In this document: piece after piece, positions 9,340-18,836 of the stretch | Position numbering within the stretch: the stretch's first letter is position 1 | Layout: every line of letters starts with the position of its first letter | Made by a program: the position numbers and the translations under genes | Assembly (NCBI GenBank): GCA_017473015.1 | Contig: JAFUNP010000007.1 | Location: 38,223-102,222, forward strand | DNA from: Oscillospiraceae bacterium | GTDB taxonomy: Bacteria; Bacillota; Clostridia; Oscillospirales; Ruminococcaceae | DNA: 64,000 bases | Direction of reading: 5' to 3' | Notes under the pieces: model-generated | What the model was told of the DNA's origin: nothing | Database searches by the model: none | The model's input: only the letters and a program-made list of their open reading frames with translations

Positions 9340-11169
9340 TTATTTCTTTTTTGCTCTGGAGATGATTCTTGCTCTTTCAGCGTGGTCCAGAATAGCTTTT
9401 CTGATACGCAGACTCTTTGGTGTTACTTCCACCAGTTCGTCAGGTGCCAGGAATTCCAGACATTCTTCCAGACTCATCTTTTTAGGTGGGATAAGACGGA
9501 GAGCATCGTCAGAACCAGATGCACGTGTGTTTGTCAGGTGCTTTGTTTTACATACATTTACTGTCAGGTCGTCAGATTTTGGACTGTAACCTACAACCAT
9601 GCCTGCGTATACAGGTACGCCTGCTTCGATAAACAGCACGCCTCTTTCCTGTGCGTTGTACAGACCATAAGTGATGGATGTGCCTGTTTCAAATGCAACC
9701 AGAGAACCTGTGTTTCTTGTAGGCAGTTCGCCTGTGTAATCTTTGTAACCGTCAAAGATTGTGTTCATTACGCCGCTGCCTTTTGTATCTGTCAGAAATT
9801 CACTTCTGTAACCGAACAGACCACGGGACGGAATTTTCATTTCAATTCTCATTCTGTTTTCGCCCTGTGGTGTCATATTTACCAGTTCAGCTTTGCGGCT
9901 GGACAGTTTTTCGATTACGCTGCCCTGGAATTCTGTTGGCACATCGATAACCACATGTTCAAATGGTTCCAGTTTTCTGCCGTCTTCTTCTTTCATCAGA
10001 ACCCTTGGTGGTGAAACCTGGAATTCATAGCCTTCTCTTCTCATATTTTCAATGAGGATGGACAGATGCATTTCGCCACGGCCCATTACTTTGAAGCTTT
10101 CGCTGCTTGTGGAGTCTTCCACTCTCAGTGCCACGTCTTTCAGCAGTTCTCTCTGCAGTCTTTCGCGAATCTGGCGGCTTGTTACGAATTTACCTTCTTT
10201 GCCTGCAAATGGTGAATCGTTTACAGCAAATGTCATTTCAACTGTAGGGTCATCGATTGCTACAAATGGCAGAGGCTGTACACAGTCAGGTGAACAGATT
10301 GTGTTGCCGATTGTTACATCTTCCAGACCGGAAACAATCACAATGTCACCGCTGCTGGCTGTTTCTACTGCCACTCTGTTTGTGCCTTCAAAAGCATACA
10401 GAGCTGTGATTTTGCCGCGGCGGCGTACAGTTTCGTCGTGCCAGTCGCATACTACAACTTCCTGACCAACTTTTACGCTGCCTTTTTCGATACGGCCGAT
10501 AGCTGTACGGCCTACGAAGGAGTTGTAGTCAATGTTGGAAACCAGCATTGCAAAGGATTCTTCAGGCTGTACTTCAGGGCCAGGGATATAGTCCAGTACT
10601 GTGTCGAAAATAGGTTTGAAGTCTGTACCGCGTACTTCAGGTGAATAGTTTGCGATACCTTCGCGGCCGGAGCAGAACAGCATTGGGCTGTCCAGCTGTT
10701 CGTCTGTAGCGCCCAGGTCCATAAGCAGCAGCAGGATTTCGTCAATGATTTCCTTGATGCGTGCGTCAGGACGGTCGATTTTGTTTACGATGATTACGAT
10801 TGACAGGTTCTGTGCCAGAGCTTTTTCCAGAACGAAACGGGTCTGTGGCATTGGGCCTTCTGCAGCGTCAACCAGCAGCAGTACGCCGTCAACCATTTTC
10901 AGTACACGTTCAACTTCGCCGCCGAAGTCGGCGTGGCCAGGAGTGTCAACAATATTTACTTTAACACCGTTGTAGGTGAAAGAAGCGTTTTTAGCCAGAA
11001 TGGTGATACCTCTTTCTCTTTCGATATCGCCGGAGTCCATTACTCGGTCGTTTACCACCTGGTTTTCTCTGAATGTACCGCTCTGCTTCAGCATACCGTC
11101 AACCAGAGTAGTTTTACCGTGGTCAACGTGAGCGATAATAGCTATATTTCTTAAATCTTCTCTTCTCAT
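9340..11169 (-). CDS. typA: Ribosome-associated GTPase TypA/BipA
   Basis: A translational GTPase that binds ribosomes and affects assembly and stress or cold response. At 609 residues it is normal. G1 motif AHVDHGKT is at residues 13-20, followed by DTPGHADF and NKID motifs. EF-G-like domains and the TypA-specific C-terminal domain complete it. Start supported by GGAGG a few bases upstream of the ATG at 11169. Monocistronic, divergent from ruvCAB, with a minus-strand promoter at 11220-11248. Confidence 0.97.
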   Translation of the reverse strand: MRREDLRNIAIIAHVDHGKTTLVDGMLKQSGTFRENQVVNDRVMDSGDIERERGITILAKNASFTYNGVKVNIVDTPGHADFGGEVERVLKMVDGVLLLVDAAEGPMPQTRFVLEKALAQNLSIVIIVNKIDRPDARIKEIIDEILLLLMDLGATDEQLDSPMLFCSGREGIANYSPEVRGTDFKPIFDTVLDYIPGPEVQPEESFAMLVSNIDYNSFVGRTAIGRIEKGSVKVGQEVVVCDWHDETVRRRGKITALYAFEGTNRVAVETASSGDIVIVSGLEDVTIGNTICSPDCVQPLPFVAIDDPTVEMTFAVNDSPFAGKEGKFVTSRQIRERLQRELLKDVALRVEDSTSSESFKVMGRGEMHLSILIENMRREGYEFQVSPPRVLMKEEDGRKLEPFEHVVIDVPTEFQGSVIEKLSSRKAELVNMTPQGENRMRIEMKIPSRGLFGYRSEFLTDTKGSGVMNTIFDGYKDYTGELPTRNTGSLVAFETGTSITYGLYNAQERGVLFIEAGVPVYAGMVVGYSPKSDDLTVNVCKTKHLTNTRASGSDDALRLIPPKKMSLEECLEFLAPDELVEVTPKSLRIRKAILDHAERARIISRAKKK

Positions 11170-11219
11170 ATAACCTCCACTATACTAAAAAGAACACTAT
11201 TTCAAAACATTTACACTTT

Positions 11220-11248
11220 ATAATACTACTATTTGCGCATATAATCAA
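11220..11248 (-). promoter_or_regulatory. Promoter of typA
   Basis: On the minus strand: TTGATT, 17-base spacer, TATTAT; the -10 is about 50 bases before the start codon. Confidence 0.6.
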
Positions 11249-11451
11249 GATATTTTCGTTCAAAACAGAGAATTTTTTGTGGTTTTATGGTGAAAATGCT
11301 AAAATCATCGTCCCGAAAGTTTATTTTATAAAAAATTAACATTTTTATACTGCAACAATAAAAATCTGTTAATATTTGAAAGGTAGAATGAAAGAAGCGG
11401 ATATTTTGGACAGCTACACAAATATTGCAGATATATTATTTATAATATATT

Positions 11452-11480
11452 TTGCATTTGCATTACAGATATGCTATAAT
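11452..11480 (+). promoter_or_regulatory. Promoter of ruvCAB
   Basis: TTGCAT, 17-base spacer, TATAAT with an extended TGC directly upstream of the -10. The start codon follows about 40 bases later. Confidence 0.8.
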
Positions 11481-11521
11481 TAATTAGTTAAATTATAAGT
11501 ATTATGGAGAGGTGTGTAATT

Positions 11522-12025
11522 TTGAGAATTCTGGGTATTGACCCGGGCTATGCCATAGTGGGTTATGGCGTGCTGGAATATGAAAAAAATAAATTCTGGC
11601 CGGTGGAATACGGTGCCATCACCACCCAGGCTCACACCGACTTTCAGGAAAGGCTGAAAGAGGTTTTTACCAGCGTGGACGAGGTTATGAAACGCACACA
11701 GCCGGAAGCACTGGCTATTGAAAAGCTGTTTTTCACCACCAATCAGAAAACTGTTATTCAGGTGGCTCAGGCCCGCGGCGTTATACTGCTGGCGGCATCA
11801 ATCAACGGCATACCGGTGTACGAATACACACCGCTGCAGATAAAACAGTCGGTTACCGGTTACGGCAAAGCCATTAAAACACAGGTGCAGGATATGACCA
11901 AGCGAATTCTCCGTCTGGAAAAAGTGCCTAAACCCGACGACACTGCCGACCGGCTGGCGGTGGCGATCTGTCACGGTTACTCATACCGCTCCAAATTATT
12001 TACACAGATAGGAAAAACATTATGA
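11522..12025 (+). CDS. ruvC: Holliday junction resolvase RuvC
   Basis: An endonuclease that cuts Holliday junctions bound by RuvAB. I place the start at TTG 11522, giving (M)RILGIDPG, the universal RuvC N-terminus. GGAGAGG lies 9 bases upstream. The in-frame ATG at 11504 overlaps that RBS and would add six non-family residues. The resulting 167 residues fit the family. Acidic active-site residues are seen in GIDPG, AIEKLFF and the C-terminal PDDTADRLAVA. The stop overlaps the ruvA start by 4 bases (ATGA). Confidence 0.95.
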   Translation: MRILGIDPGYAIVGYGVLEYEKNKFWPVEYGAITTQAHTDFQERLKEVFTSVDEVMKRTQPEALAIEKLFFTTNQKTVIQVAQARGVILLAASINGIPVYEYTPLQIKQSVTGYGKAIKTQVQDMTKRILRLEKVPKPDDTADRLAVAICHGYSYRSKLFTQIGKTL

Positions 12026-12627
12026 TATACAGTCTTACAGGTATTTTACAGGAAAAAACACCGGATACGGTGGTTATAGATGTACAGGGCGTTGGTTTTG
12101 TGCTGGCTGTTCCGTCCATAGTGCGGGGTGTGCTGCCGGATGTAGGTCAGAAATGCACTCTGTACACCTATCTTTCAGTAAAGGAAGATGCCCTGGATCT
12201 GTACGGCTTTGCCGACAGGGCAGAACAGAAAACCTTTAAAACCCTTATTTCCGTTTCCGGAGTAGGCCCTAAAGCTGGCCTTGCCATTCTGTCGGTGCTT
12301 TCGCCGCAGAAAATCGCCCTGGCAGTGACCACAGGCGATTACAAAGCTTTCACAGCGGCCAACGGCGTAGGTCCTAAAGTGGCACAGAGAATAGTGCTGG
12401 AACTGAAGGGCAAATTTTCCAATGATTCCATTGCTGGTGTGGAAATGTCCGGCGTGAGCGCAGTGGTACAGTCTGCAGGCGCAGTCAGCCAGGCTATCAG
12501 CGCACTTGTGGCACTGGGCTACAATCAGAGCCAGGCGGCGCTGGCAGTTTCCAAACTGGACGGCACACAGGATGTGCAGACACTTATCAAACAGGCGCTT
12601 AAACTGATTGCAGGAGGTAAACTTTAA
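12022..12627 (+). CDS. ruvA: Holliday junction branch-migration protein RuvA
   Basis: A tetrameric DNA-binding protein that clamps Holliday junctions and loads RuvB. It has 201 residues: an N-terminal OB fold (residues 1-63), two helix-hairpin-helix motifs ([12 protein letters not shown] near 79-90 and [12 protein letters not shown] near 114-125), and a C-terminal RuvB-binding domain. It overlaps ruvC by 4 bases and ruvB by 1 base, which points to tight translational coupling. Confidence 0.96.
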   Translation: MIYSLTGILQEKTPDTVVIDVQGVGFVLAVPSIVRGVLPDVGQKCTLYTYLSVKEDALDLYGFADRAEQKTFKTLISVSGVGPKAGLAILSVLSPQKIALAVTTGDYKAFTAANGVGPKVAQRIVLELKGKFSNDSIAGVEMSGVSAVVQSAGAVSQAISALVALGYNQSQAALAVSKLDGTQDVQTLIKQALKLIAGGKL

Positions 12628-13688
12628 TGAATGTTATCGGCTTTCAGGATGCTGACAGGCTGGTCAGCACCCGTGCAATGCAGGAAGACAATGAAAATGA
12701 AAACTCCCTGCGACCGAAATCATTAAGCGAATATATCGGTCAGGAAAAACTGAAGGACAATCTGGAGATATATCTCCAGGCTGCAAAAATGCGCGGCGAG
12801 GCTCTGGACCACACACTGCTGTATGGCCCTCCCGGCCTTGGTAAAACCACACTGGCCGGGGTAATAGCCAATGAAATGGGTGTAAATATCCGTGTTACCA
12901 GTGGCCCTGCCATTGAAAAACCGGGCGACCTGGCAGCCCTGCTGACAAACCTTGAGGACGGTGATGTGCTGTTTATTGACGAAATTCACCGTATGTCCCG
13001 TCAGGTAGAGGAAGTTCTATATCCTGCCCTGGAAGACTTTGCCCTGGATATTATCATCGGCAAAGGCCCGTCAGCACAGTCTATCAGAATCAACCTGCCA
13101 CAGTTCACCCTTATCGGTGCAACCACCCGTGCAGGCCAGATTTCATCACCTCTCCGTGACCGTTTCGGCGTACAGCTGAAGCTGGAGATGTACAGCCACG
13201 AAGAACTGGCAAAAATCATTATGCGTTCCGCCGGTATTCTGGGCATTGACTGCACCCACGACGGCGCAATTGCCTTGGCAAAATGCTCCCGCGGTACACC
13301 TCGTGTGGCCAATCGCCTGCTGCGCCGTGTAAGAGATTTTGCACAGATTAAAGGCAATGGCGTTATTGACTACGATATAGCCATGGCCTCACTGCAGAGA
13401 ATGGAAATCGACTCTCTGGGGCTGGACAATCTGGACCGCACACTGATGCGTGCCATCATCAATATGTATTCCGGCGGACCTGTAGGTCTGGAAACACTGG
13501 CAGCGGCCATCGGTGAAGAAGCCATCACCCTGGAAGATGTGTGCGAACCATACCTGATGCAGCTGGGGTTCCTTTCCCGCACACCACGCGGCAGAATAGT
13601 GACAAACCTGGCGTATCAGCATCTTAATATAAAAAATCCCAATGCTCCTGACAGCGGCATAGTGCAGCAGAGTCTGGAGGATTTGTAA
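12627..13688 (+). CDS. ruvB: Holliday junction DNA helicase RuvB
   Basis: A hexameric AAA+ motor for branch migration. Its 353 residues carry Walker A GPPGLGKT at 67-74, Walker B with DEIHR, a sensor region GATTRAG and the C-terminal winged helix ([10 protein letters not shown]). The ATG shares one base with the ruvA stop, and AGGAGG inside the end of ruvA is its RBS. No clear terminator follows; a hairpin-rich repeat block begins 9 bases after the stop. Confidence 0.97.
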   Translation: MNVIGFQDADRLVSTRAMQEDNENENSLRPKSLSEYIGQEKLKDNLEIYLQAAKMRGEALDHTLLYGPPGLGKTTLAGVIANEMGVNIRVTSGPAIEKPGDLAALLTNLEDGDVLFIDEIHRMSRQVEEVLYPALEDFALDIIIGKGPSAQSIRINLPQFTLIGATTRAGQISSPLRDRFGVQLKLEMYSHEELAKIIMRSAGILGIDCTHDGAIALAKCSRGTPRVANRLLRRVRDFAQIKGNGVIDYDIAMASLQRMEIDSLGLDNLDRTLMRAIINMYSGGPVGLETLAAAIGEEAITLEDVCEPYLMQLGFLSRTPRGRIVTNLAYQHLNIKNPNAPDSGIVQQSLEDL

Positions 13689-13696
13689 AAAATAAA

Positions 13697-13822
13697 AGCC
13701 TCCCTTGTTAAAGGGAGATGTCACAGAGAAGCGGTGGCAATTGCCAATCTCTTGCGAGATTGGTTGGCACTTTGTGCGACAAAGTGCCCAAAACGTGGGG
13801 CGTTGCGACTCGCCCCACACCC
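13697..13822. repeat. Hairpin cluster downstream of ruvB
   Basis: Five consecutive small inverted repeats: CTCCCTTgttaAAGGGAG, GGCAATTGCC, CAATCTCttgcGAGATTG, GCACTTTGtgcgaCAAAGTGC, and GTGGGGCGttgcgactCGCCCCAC. There is no coding potential. Such a string resembles intergenic palindromic repeat units; the first hairpin may also serve as the ruvB terminator. Confidence 0.65.
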
Positions 13823-13824
13823 CT

Positions 13825-13969
13825 AACGCGGAATATGTACATAACTGCCTTAAATATACAGCGCTACTGCGTGCATTCCGCACGCAACGCACATCAATGT
13901 TGTTCAAACCGCCGGCAAGTACATATTGATTATCAGGAGGGCACTGCATCCCTCCTTACACCACCCCGC
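13825..13969. repeat. Dispersed ~145-bp element, copy A
   Basis: Shares an extended, gapped match with 19784-19930. Both begin AACGCGGAATATGTACATAA, share ACAGCGCTACTGC and TACATATT blocks, and end CCACCCCGC. Both copies lie between housekeeping genes and are non-coding. In both copies a hairpin block lies directly upstream. Confidence 0.8.
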
Positions 13970-14029
13970 AGATTTAATTAAAACAATATAAACACAAAAT
14001 AATATATTTTCACTTTAAGGAGAAAAACT

Positions 14030-15385
14030 ATGGGCAGACTTTTTGGTACAGACGGCGTTCGCGGCGTAGCAGGCAGCGAACTGACACCTGAACTGGCAAT
14101 CAATATAGGCCGTGCAGCAGCACAGGTTCTCACTGGCAAAACAAACCATAAACCTACAGTCCTCATCGGCAAAGACACCCGTATTTCCGGCGATATGCTG
14201 GAAACAGCGCTGGCAGCAGGCCTGTGCAGCGTAGGTGCTGATGTTCAGCTGGCAGGCGTTGTGCCTACACCGGCCATCGCTTATCTGGTTAAAAAATACG
14301 GCTGTGATGCAGGCGTTGTAATCTCTGCATCCCACAACCCAATGGAATTCAACGGCATTAAAATCTTCTCAGGCGAAGGCTACAAACTGCCTGACGATGT
14401 GGAAAATGAAATCGAAGCACTTATCCTGGATACACCTGAAAAACTGGTGAATGTTACAGGCGGCGACATGGGCACAGTAAGCAGAATTGATACTGCTGTA
14501 AGAGACTATGTGGACCATATCAAAACAGCCTGCACACAGGACCTGTCCGGCATGAAAGTTGTGTTTGACTGTGCAAACGGCGCTTCTGCTGCCACAGCAC
14601 CACTGCTGTTTGGCGAACTGGGCATCGACTGCACATTTATCGGCACAGAGCCTGACGGCACAAACATCAACGCCGGATGCGGTTCCACACATATGGAAAA
14701 ACTGACAGAAATGGTTAAAAACGGCGACTACGACTGCGGTATCGCTTTTGACGGCGACGCTGACAGATGTCTGGCTGTTGACGAAAAAGGCGACCTGATT
14801 GATGGTGACAAAATCATCGCTATCCTTGGCACACGTATGAAATGGGAAGGCAAACTGGCAAAAGATACAGCTGTTGCCACAGTAATGTCCAACCTGGGCT
14901 TTATGAACCACATGAAAAAGAGAGAAATCAACGTGGCTGTTACAGCAGTTGGCGACAGATATGTTCTGGAAGAAATGCTGGCCAAAGGTTATAACCTGGG
15001 CGGTGAACAGTCCGGTCATGTTATTCTCACAGACTTTGCCACAACAGGTGACGGTCAGCTGACAGCTGTAAGCCTGCTGAACTACTTTGCAAAAGAAACA
15101 GACAAAAAAGCTTCCGGCTTCAACGGCTGCTTCTCCAAATACCCACAGGTTCTCATCAATGTGAAAACAACAAACGAAGGCAAAGCAAAATATAAAACAG
15201 ACGAATATATCGAAGGTTTTATCGAATCCAAACAGCAGCAGCTGATGGGCACAGGCCGTGTTCTGGTTCGCCTGTCCGGTACAGAACCTCTCATCCGTGT
15301 AATGGTTGAAGGTCAGGATATGGATGTTATCACAAAGGTAGCAGAAGAAATCGCAGACAAAATCAGAGAACGTCTGGCAAAATAA
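14030..15385 (+). CDS. glmM: Phosphoglucosamine mutase
   Basis: Converts glucosamine-6-phosphate to glucosamine-1-phosphate for peptidoglycan precursor (UDP-GlcNAc) synthesis. At 451 residues it has the family N-terminus GRLFGTDGVRG, the phosphoserine loop SASHNPMEFNG (Ser101), the metal loop DGDADR and a C-terminal phosphate-binding RLSGTEPLIRV. RBS AAGGAG is at good distance. It is flanked by repeats upstream and by a methyltransferase gene 52 bases downstream. Confidence 0.97.
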   Translation: MGRLFGTDGVRGVAGSELTPELAINIGRAAAQVLTGKTNHKPTVLIGKDTRISGDMLETALAAGLCSVGADVQLAGVVPTPAIAYLVKKYGCDAGVVISASHNPMEFNGIKIFSGEGYKLPDDVENEIEALILDTPEKLVNVTGGDMGTVSRIDTAVRDYVDHIKTACTQDLSGMKVVFDCANGASAATAPLLFGELGIDCTFIGTEPDGTNINAGCGSTHMEKLTEMVKNGDYDCGIAFDGDADRCLAVDEKGDLIDGDKIIAILGTRMKWEGKLAKDTAVATVMSNLGFMNHMKKREINVAVTAVGDRYVLEEMLAKGYNLGGEQSGHVILTDFATTGDGQLTAVSLLNYFAKETDKKASGFNGCFSKYPQVLINVKTTNEGKAKYKTDEYIEGFIESKQQQLMGTGRVLVRLSGTEPLIRVMVEGQDMDVITKVAEEIADKIRERLAK

Positions 15386-15437
15386 TCACAGAAATATCAC
15401 TACATATTACTAAAATTGACAGATAAAGGACTTTATA

Positions 15438-16313
15438 ATGAGAGCAGACAATAAATGGCAGGATTACAGACTGCTGGATGCCACTGACGGCTACCGTCTG
15501 GAAAGCTGGGGCGGCGTTATTCTGGTGCGCCCTGACCCTCAGGTTGTGTGGAAATTTGACAAACGCAGCCCTATGTGGGACAAAGCTCACGCCGTGTATC
15601 ATCGTTCCACAAAAGGCGGCGGACAGTGGGAATACCGCAAAAAATTCCCGGCAGAATGGAATATCGGCTATGATAATATGACATTCAAGGTTACTCCTAC
15701 CGGTTTCAAACACACCGGTATTTTCCCTGAACAGGCCACAAACTGGGACGAATATGCCCGTATGATTGCCAAAGAGGGCAGGGAACTGAATATACTCAAC
15801 CTTTTCGGCTACACAGGCGGTGCTACACTGGCCTGTGCCGCAGCCGGTGCAAAGGTTTGCCATGTGGACGCATCCAAAGGCGTGGTTGCATGGGGCAAAG
15901 AAAATGCACAGCTGTCCGGACTGGCCGACAGACCTATCCGCTGGATAGTGGACGACTGTATCAAATTTGTACAGCGAGAAATCCGCCGCGGCAACAAATA
16001 CGACGGCATTATCATGGACCCGCCAAGCTACGGCCGCGGTCCTAATGGCGAAGTGTGGAAACTGGAAGACAATATTTTCCAGCTCTTACAGCTTTGTGTT
16101 CAGATTCTTTCTGACGACCCTCTCTTTGTAGCCGTAAACAGCTACACCACCGGCGTGTCCCCGAGCGTAATGGAATATATGCTGGATGTGCTTATGAGAG
16201 ACAAATATAAAGGCCATGTTTCCGCCCAGGAAATCGGTCTTAAAGTAGAATCTACCGGCATGGCTCTGCCATGCGGCAGTACAGCATTCTGGAAAAAAGA
16301 AGGTCATGAATAA
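15438..16313 (+). CDS. Class I SAM-dependent methyltransferase, RlmI-like
   Basis: A 291-residue protein resembling the catalytic part of 23S rRNA cytosine methyltransferases (RlmI/RlmL-K family) but without an N-terminal PUA domain. The SAM-binding motif is NLFGYTGGATLACAAAGA (about residues 119-136). The acidic residue ending motif II is in HVDAS, and the catalytic-loop motif is MDPPSYGRGP. The adjacent ecfA1 begins within 2 bases of its stop, so it belongs to the ecf-truA operon. An RNA target is likely given truA in the same operon, but that is inference. Confidence 0.82.
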   Translation: MRADNKWQDYRLLDATDGYRLESWGGVILVRPDPQVVWKFDKRSPMWDKAHAVYHRSTKGGGQWEYRKKFPAEWNIGYDNMTFKVTPTGFKHTGIFPEQATNWDEYARMIAKEGRELNILNLFGYTGGATLACAAAGAKVCHVDASKGVVAWGKENAQLSGLADRPIRWIVDDCIKFVQREIRRGNKYDGIIMDPPSYGRGPNGEVWKLEDNIFQLLQLCVQILSDDPLFVAVNSYTTGVSPSVMEYMLDVLMRDKYKGHVSAQEIGLKVESTGMALPCGSTAFWKKEGHE

Positions 16314-16314
16314 T

Positions 16315-17151
16315 ATGAGCATTATGTTAAATGCAGAAAATGTCTGGTTCCGCTATTCACAGGAAGGGGACTGGGCACTGAAAGATATTTCCCTGCAGGT
16401 TGAAAAAGGTGAGTTTGTGGCGGTGCTGGGCTCCAATGGTTGCGGCAAATCCACACTGGCAAAGCTGTTTAATGCCATTCTCCTGCCTGAAAAGGGCGAT
16501 ATTATTGTGGAAGGAATCAATACAAAGGAAGAGGAAAAACTGCTGGATATCCGCCAGAAAGTGGGTATGGTTTTTCAGAATCCTGACAATCAGATTGTTG
16601 CCACTGTAGTAGAGGAAGATGTGGCTTTTGCTCTGGAAAATATGGGGGTTCCGCCACGGGAAATCCGCACCAGAATTGATGAAGCCATGCAGTCCGCCGG
16701 CATCTATAAGCACAGGGAAAAAGGCCCTCACCAGCTGTCCGGCGGTCAGAAACAGCGTGTGGCTATTGCAGGCATTATTGCCATGCGACCTGACTGTATC
16801 GTTCTGGACGAACCTACAGCTATGCTTGACCCTTACGGCCGCGAAGCTGTAATCAACACAGTAAAAAAACTGAACAAAGAGTACGGCATCACTGTGGTGC
16901 TGATTACCCACTATATGACAGAAGCTGCCCAGGCTGACCGTATCGTTGTAATGACCAAGGGCAAAATAGAGAAAATGGGAACACCGAAAGAAATTTTTTC
17001 CCAGGTGGAATACATGCAGTCACTGGCACTGGATGTGCCACAGACCAGCGCCCTTGCTTATGAAATCAACAAACACGGTTTCAATCTGTCCACCGAGGCT
17101 ATTTCCATCGATGAATGTGCCGCACAGCTTTATAAATTTCTGGAGGAGTAA
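16315..17151 (+). CDS. ecfA1: ECF transporter ATPase A1
   Basis: An ABC ATPase of the energy-coupling factor module that powers vitamin and metal uptake with exchangeable S components. 278 residues from ATG 16315: Walker A GSNGCGKST, Q-loop VFQNPDNQ, signature LSGGQKQRVAIAG, Walker B CIVLDEPTAMLDP. An in-frame ATG at 16306 overlaps the upstream gene and sits too close to the GAAGG site, so 16315 is favoured. It pairs with ecfA2, 3 bases downstream. Confidence 0.94.
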   Translation: MSIMLNAENVWFRYSQEGDWALKDISLQVEKGEFVAVLGSNGCGKSTLAKLFNAILLPEKGDIIVEGINTKEEEKLLDIRQKVGMVFQNPDNQIVATVVEEDVAFALENMGVPPREIRTRIDEAMQSAGIYKHREKGPHQLSGGQKQRVAIAGIIAMRPDCIVLDEPTAMLDPYGREAVINTVKKLNKEYGITVVLITHYMTEAAQADRIVVMTKGKIEKMGTPKEIFSQVEYMQSLALDVPQTSALAYEINKHGFNLSTEAISIDECAAQLYKFLEE

Positions 17152-17154
17152 ATT

Positions 17155-18027
17155 ATGTCAATATTAAAAGTTGAAAATCTCTCCTACACATACAACGAGG
17201 GTATGCCGGGTGCCACAAAAGCACTGGACAACATCAACCTGGAAATCGAACCGGGCACTTTTGTAGGTGTTATCGGTCACACAGGCTGTGGTAAAAGTAC
17301 ACTTATCAGCCATTTCAACGGCCTGACCAAGCCGCAGTCCGGCAGAATCCTGCTGGACGGCAGAGACATCTGGAAAGATTACGACGATATCCGTCAGGTG
17401 CGCTTCAGTGTAGGTCTGGTTTTCCAGTATCCGGAATATCAGCTGTTTGAAGAAACCTGCTACAAAGATATAGCTTTTGGTCCTAAAAATATGGGGCTGA
17501 ATGAAGAGGAAATCGACCGCCGAGTAAAAATGGCGGCAGAATTCTGTGGAGTTACAGAAAAAATGCTGGCAGGCTCACCTTTTGACCTGTCCGGCGGTCA
17601 GAAACGCCGTGTGGCTATTGCGGGTATCATCGCTATGATGCCTAAACTTCTGGTGCTGGACGAACCCTGTGCCGGCCTGGACCCTGAGGGCAGAGAACTG
17701 ATTCTCTCCCAGGTGAAAAACTACCAGCAGACCACAGGCAGCACAGTTATTCTTGTTTCCCATTCCATGGAAGACATCGCCAACTATGCTGACATGGTGC
17801 TGGTTATGGAAAACGGTCAGGTGTATAATTATGACACCACCGAAAATGTTTTCGCTGATGCGGAAAATCTGGCGCGAATGGGTCTGGGTATTCCCGATAT
17901 AACAAAGGTTTTTCTGAAACTGAAGGAAATGGGTGTGGATGTGGGCACCGATGTGTACACCATACCTTATGCAGTGAAATCGCTGCTTAAATACAAAGAG
18001 GCAAAGAGGGGTGAGAAAAATGCTTAA
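17155..18027 (+). CDS. ecfA2: ECF transporter ATPase A2
   Basis: Second ATPase of the ECF module, 290 residues. Walker A GHTGCGKST, Q-loop VFQYPEYQLFEET (the longer EcfA2-type Q-loop region), signature LSGGQKRRVAIAG and Walker B LLVLDEPCAGLDP. RBS TGGAGGAG ends the preceding gene. Its 3' end overlaps ecfT by 8 bases. Confidence 0.95.
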   Translation: MSILKVENLSYTYNEGMPGATKALDNINLEIEPGTFVGVIGHTGCGKSTLISHFNGLTKPQSGRILLDGRDIWKDYDDIRQVRFSVGLVFQYPEYQLFEETCYKDIAFGPKNMGLNEEEIDRRVKMAAEFCGVTEKMLAGSPFDLSGGQKRRVAIAGIIAMMPKLLVLDEPCAGLDPEGRELILSQVKNYQQTTGSTVILVSHSMEDIANYADMVLVMENGQVYNYDTTENVFADAENLARMGLGIPDITKVFLKLKEMGVDVGTDVYTIPYAVKSLLKYKEAKRGEKNA

Positions 18028-18835
18028 AGACATTACCATTGGTCAGCATTTTCCAGGCAAAAGTCCGGTACACAACCTTGATGCCAGACTGAAAATAGTT
18101 ATCACAGTGTTGTTTGTGATAGTCCGGTTTATGAGCACAAACTTCCCCGGCCTTATACTGTCCGGCGTGTTTGTATTGGCTATGTACAAACTCAGTGGAA
18201 TTCCGCTGAAAATGCTGAAAAAAAGCATCAAACCGTTGATGCCTCTGATTGTGTTCACGGTTATTCTCAATCTGTTTTTTATCAAGGGTGAAACACCGCT
18301 GATAAAGCTGGGATTTGTGGAAATTTACCCTGAAGCAGTGATGTTTATTATAGTTATGATTTCCCGTATCCTGCTGCTTATCTGCGGCACATCACTGCTT
18401 ACCTACACCACCAGCACCATCGCGCTGACTGATGGTCTGGAAGCGCTGATGAAACCTCTTAATAAAATCAATTTCCCTGTACATGAAATGGCCATGATGA
18501 TGACCATTGCACTGCGCTTTATTCCTACATTGATTGAAGAAACAGAAAAGATTATGAACGCCCAGAAATCCCGCGGCGCTCTGTTGGACTCCGGCAGTTT
18601 TTCAGATAAAATCAAGGCTCTTGTACCTATTCTGGTGCCGCTGTTTATTTCTGCTTTCCGCCGTGCCGAAGAACTGGCCACCGCTATGGAATGCCGCTGT
18701 TACCACGGCGGTGAGGGCCGCACACGCCTGCGCCAGCTGAAAATAACCAATGACGACATCAGATATACAGCTGTATGCATGGTGACTTTTGCAGTTATCC
18801 TTTCCATGAAACTTTTCTTTACACGGGTGATTTAA
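18020..18835 (+). CDS. ecfT: ECF transporter transmembrane protein T
   Basis: Membrane component that couples the two ATPases to S components. 271 residues from ATG 18020, chosen because AGAGGGG lies 8 bases upstream; a GTG at 18011 is an alternative. Several hydrophobic helices are followed by the cytoplasmic coupling region with the EcfT-like ECRCYHGGEGRTR motif. No S component is encoded in the window, fitting a group II module shared among dispersed S proteins. Confidence 0.93.
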   Translation: MLKDITIGQHFPGKSPVHNLDARLKIVITVLFVIVRFMSTNFPGLILSGVFVLAMYKLSGIPLKMLKKSIKPLMPLIVFTVILNLFFIKGETPLIKLGFVEIYPEAVMFIIVMISRILLLICGTSLLTYTTSTIALTDGLEALMKPLNKINFPVHEMAMMMTIALRFIPTLIEETEKIMNAQKSRGALLDSGSFSDKIKALVPILVPLFISAFRRAEELATAMECRCYHGGEGRTRLRQLKITNDDIRYTAVCMVTFAVILSMKLFFTRVI

Positions 18836-18836
18836 G

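Larger units (their letters stand above)
11170..11521. other. Divergent promoter region typA / ruvC
   Basis: A 352-base AT-rich gap with a promoter for each flanking gene and no credible coding frame. I saw no LexA box of the CGAAC-N4-GTTCG kind upstream of ruvC. Confidence 0.6.
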
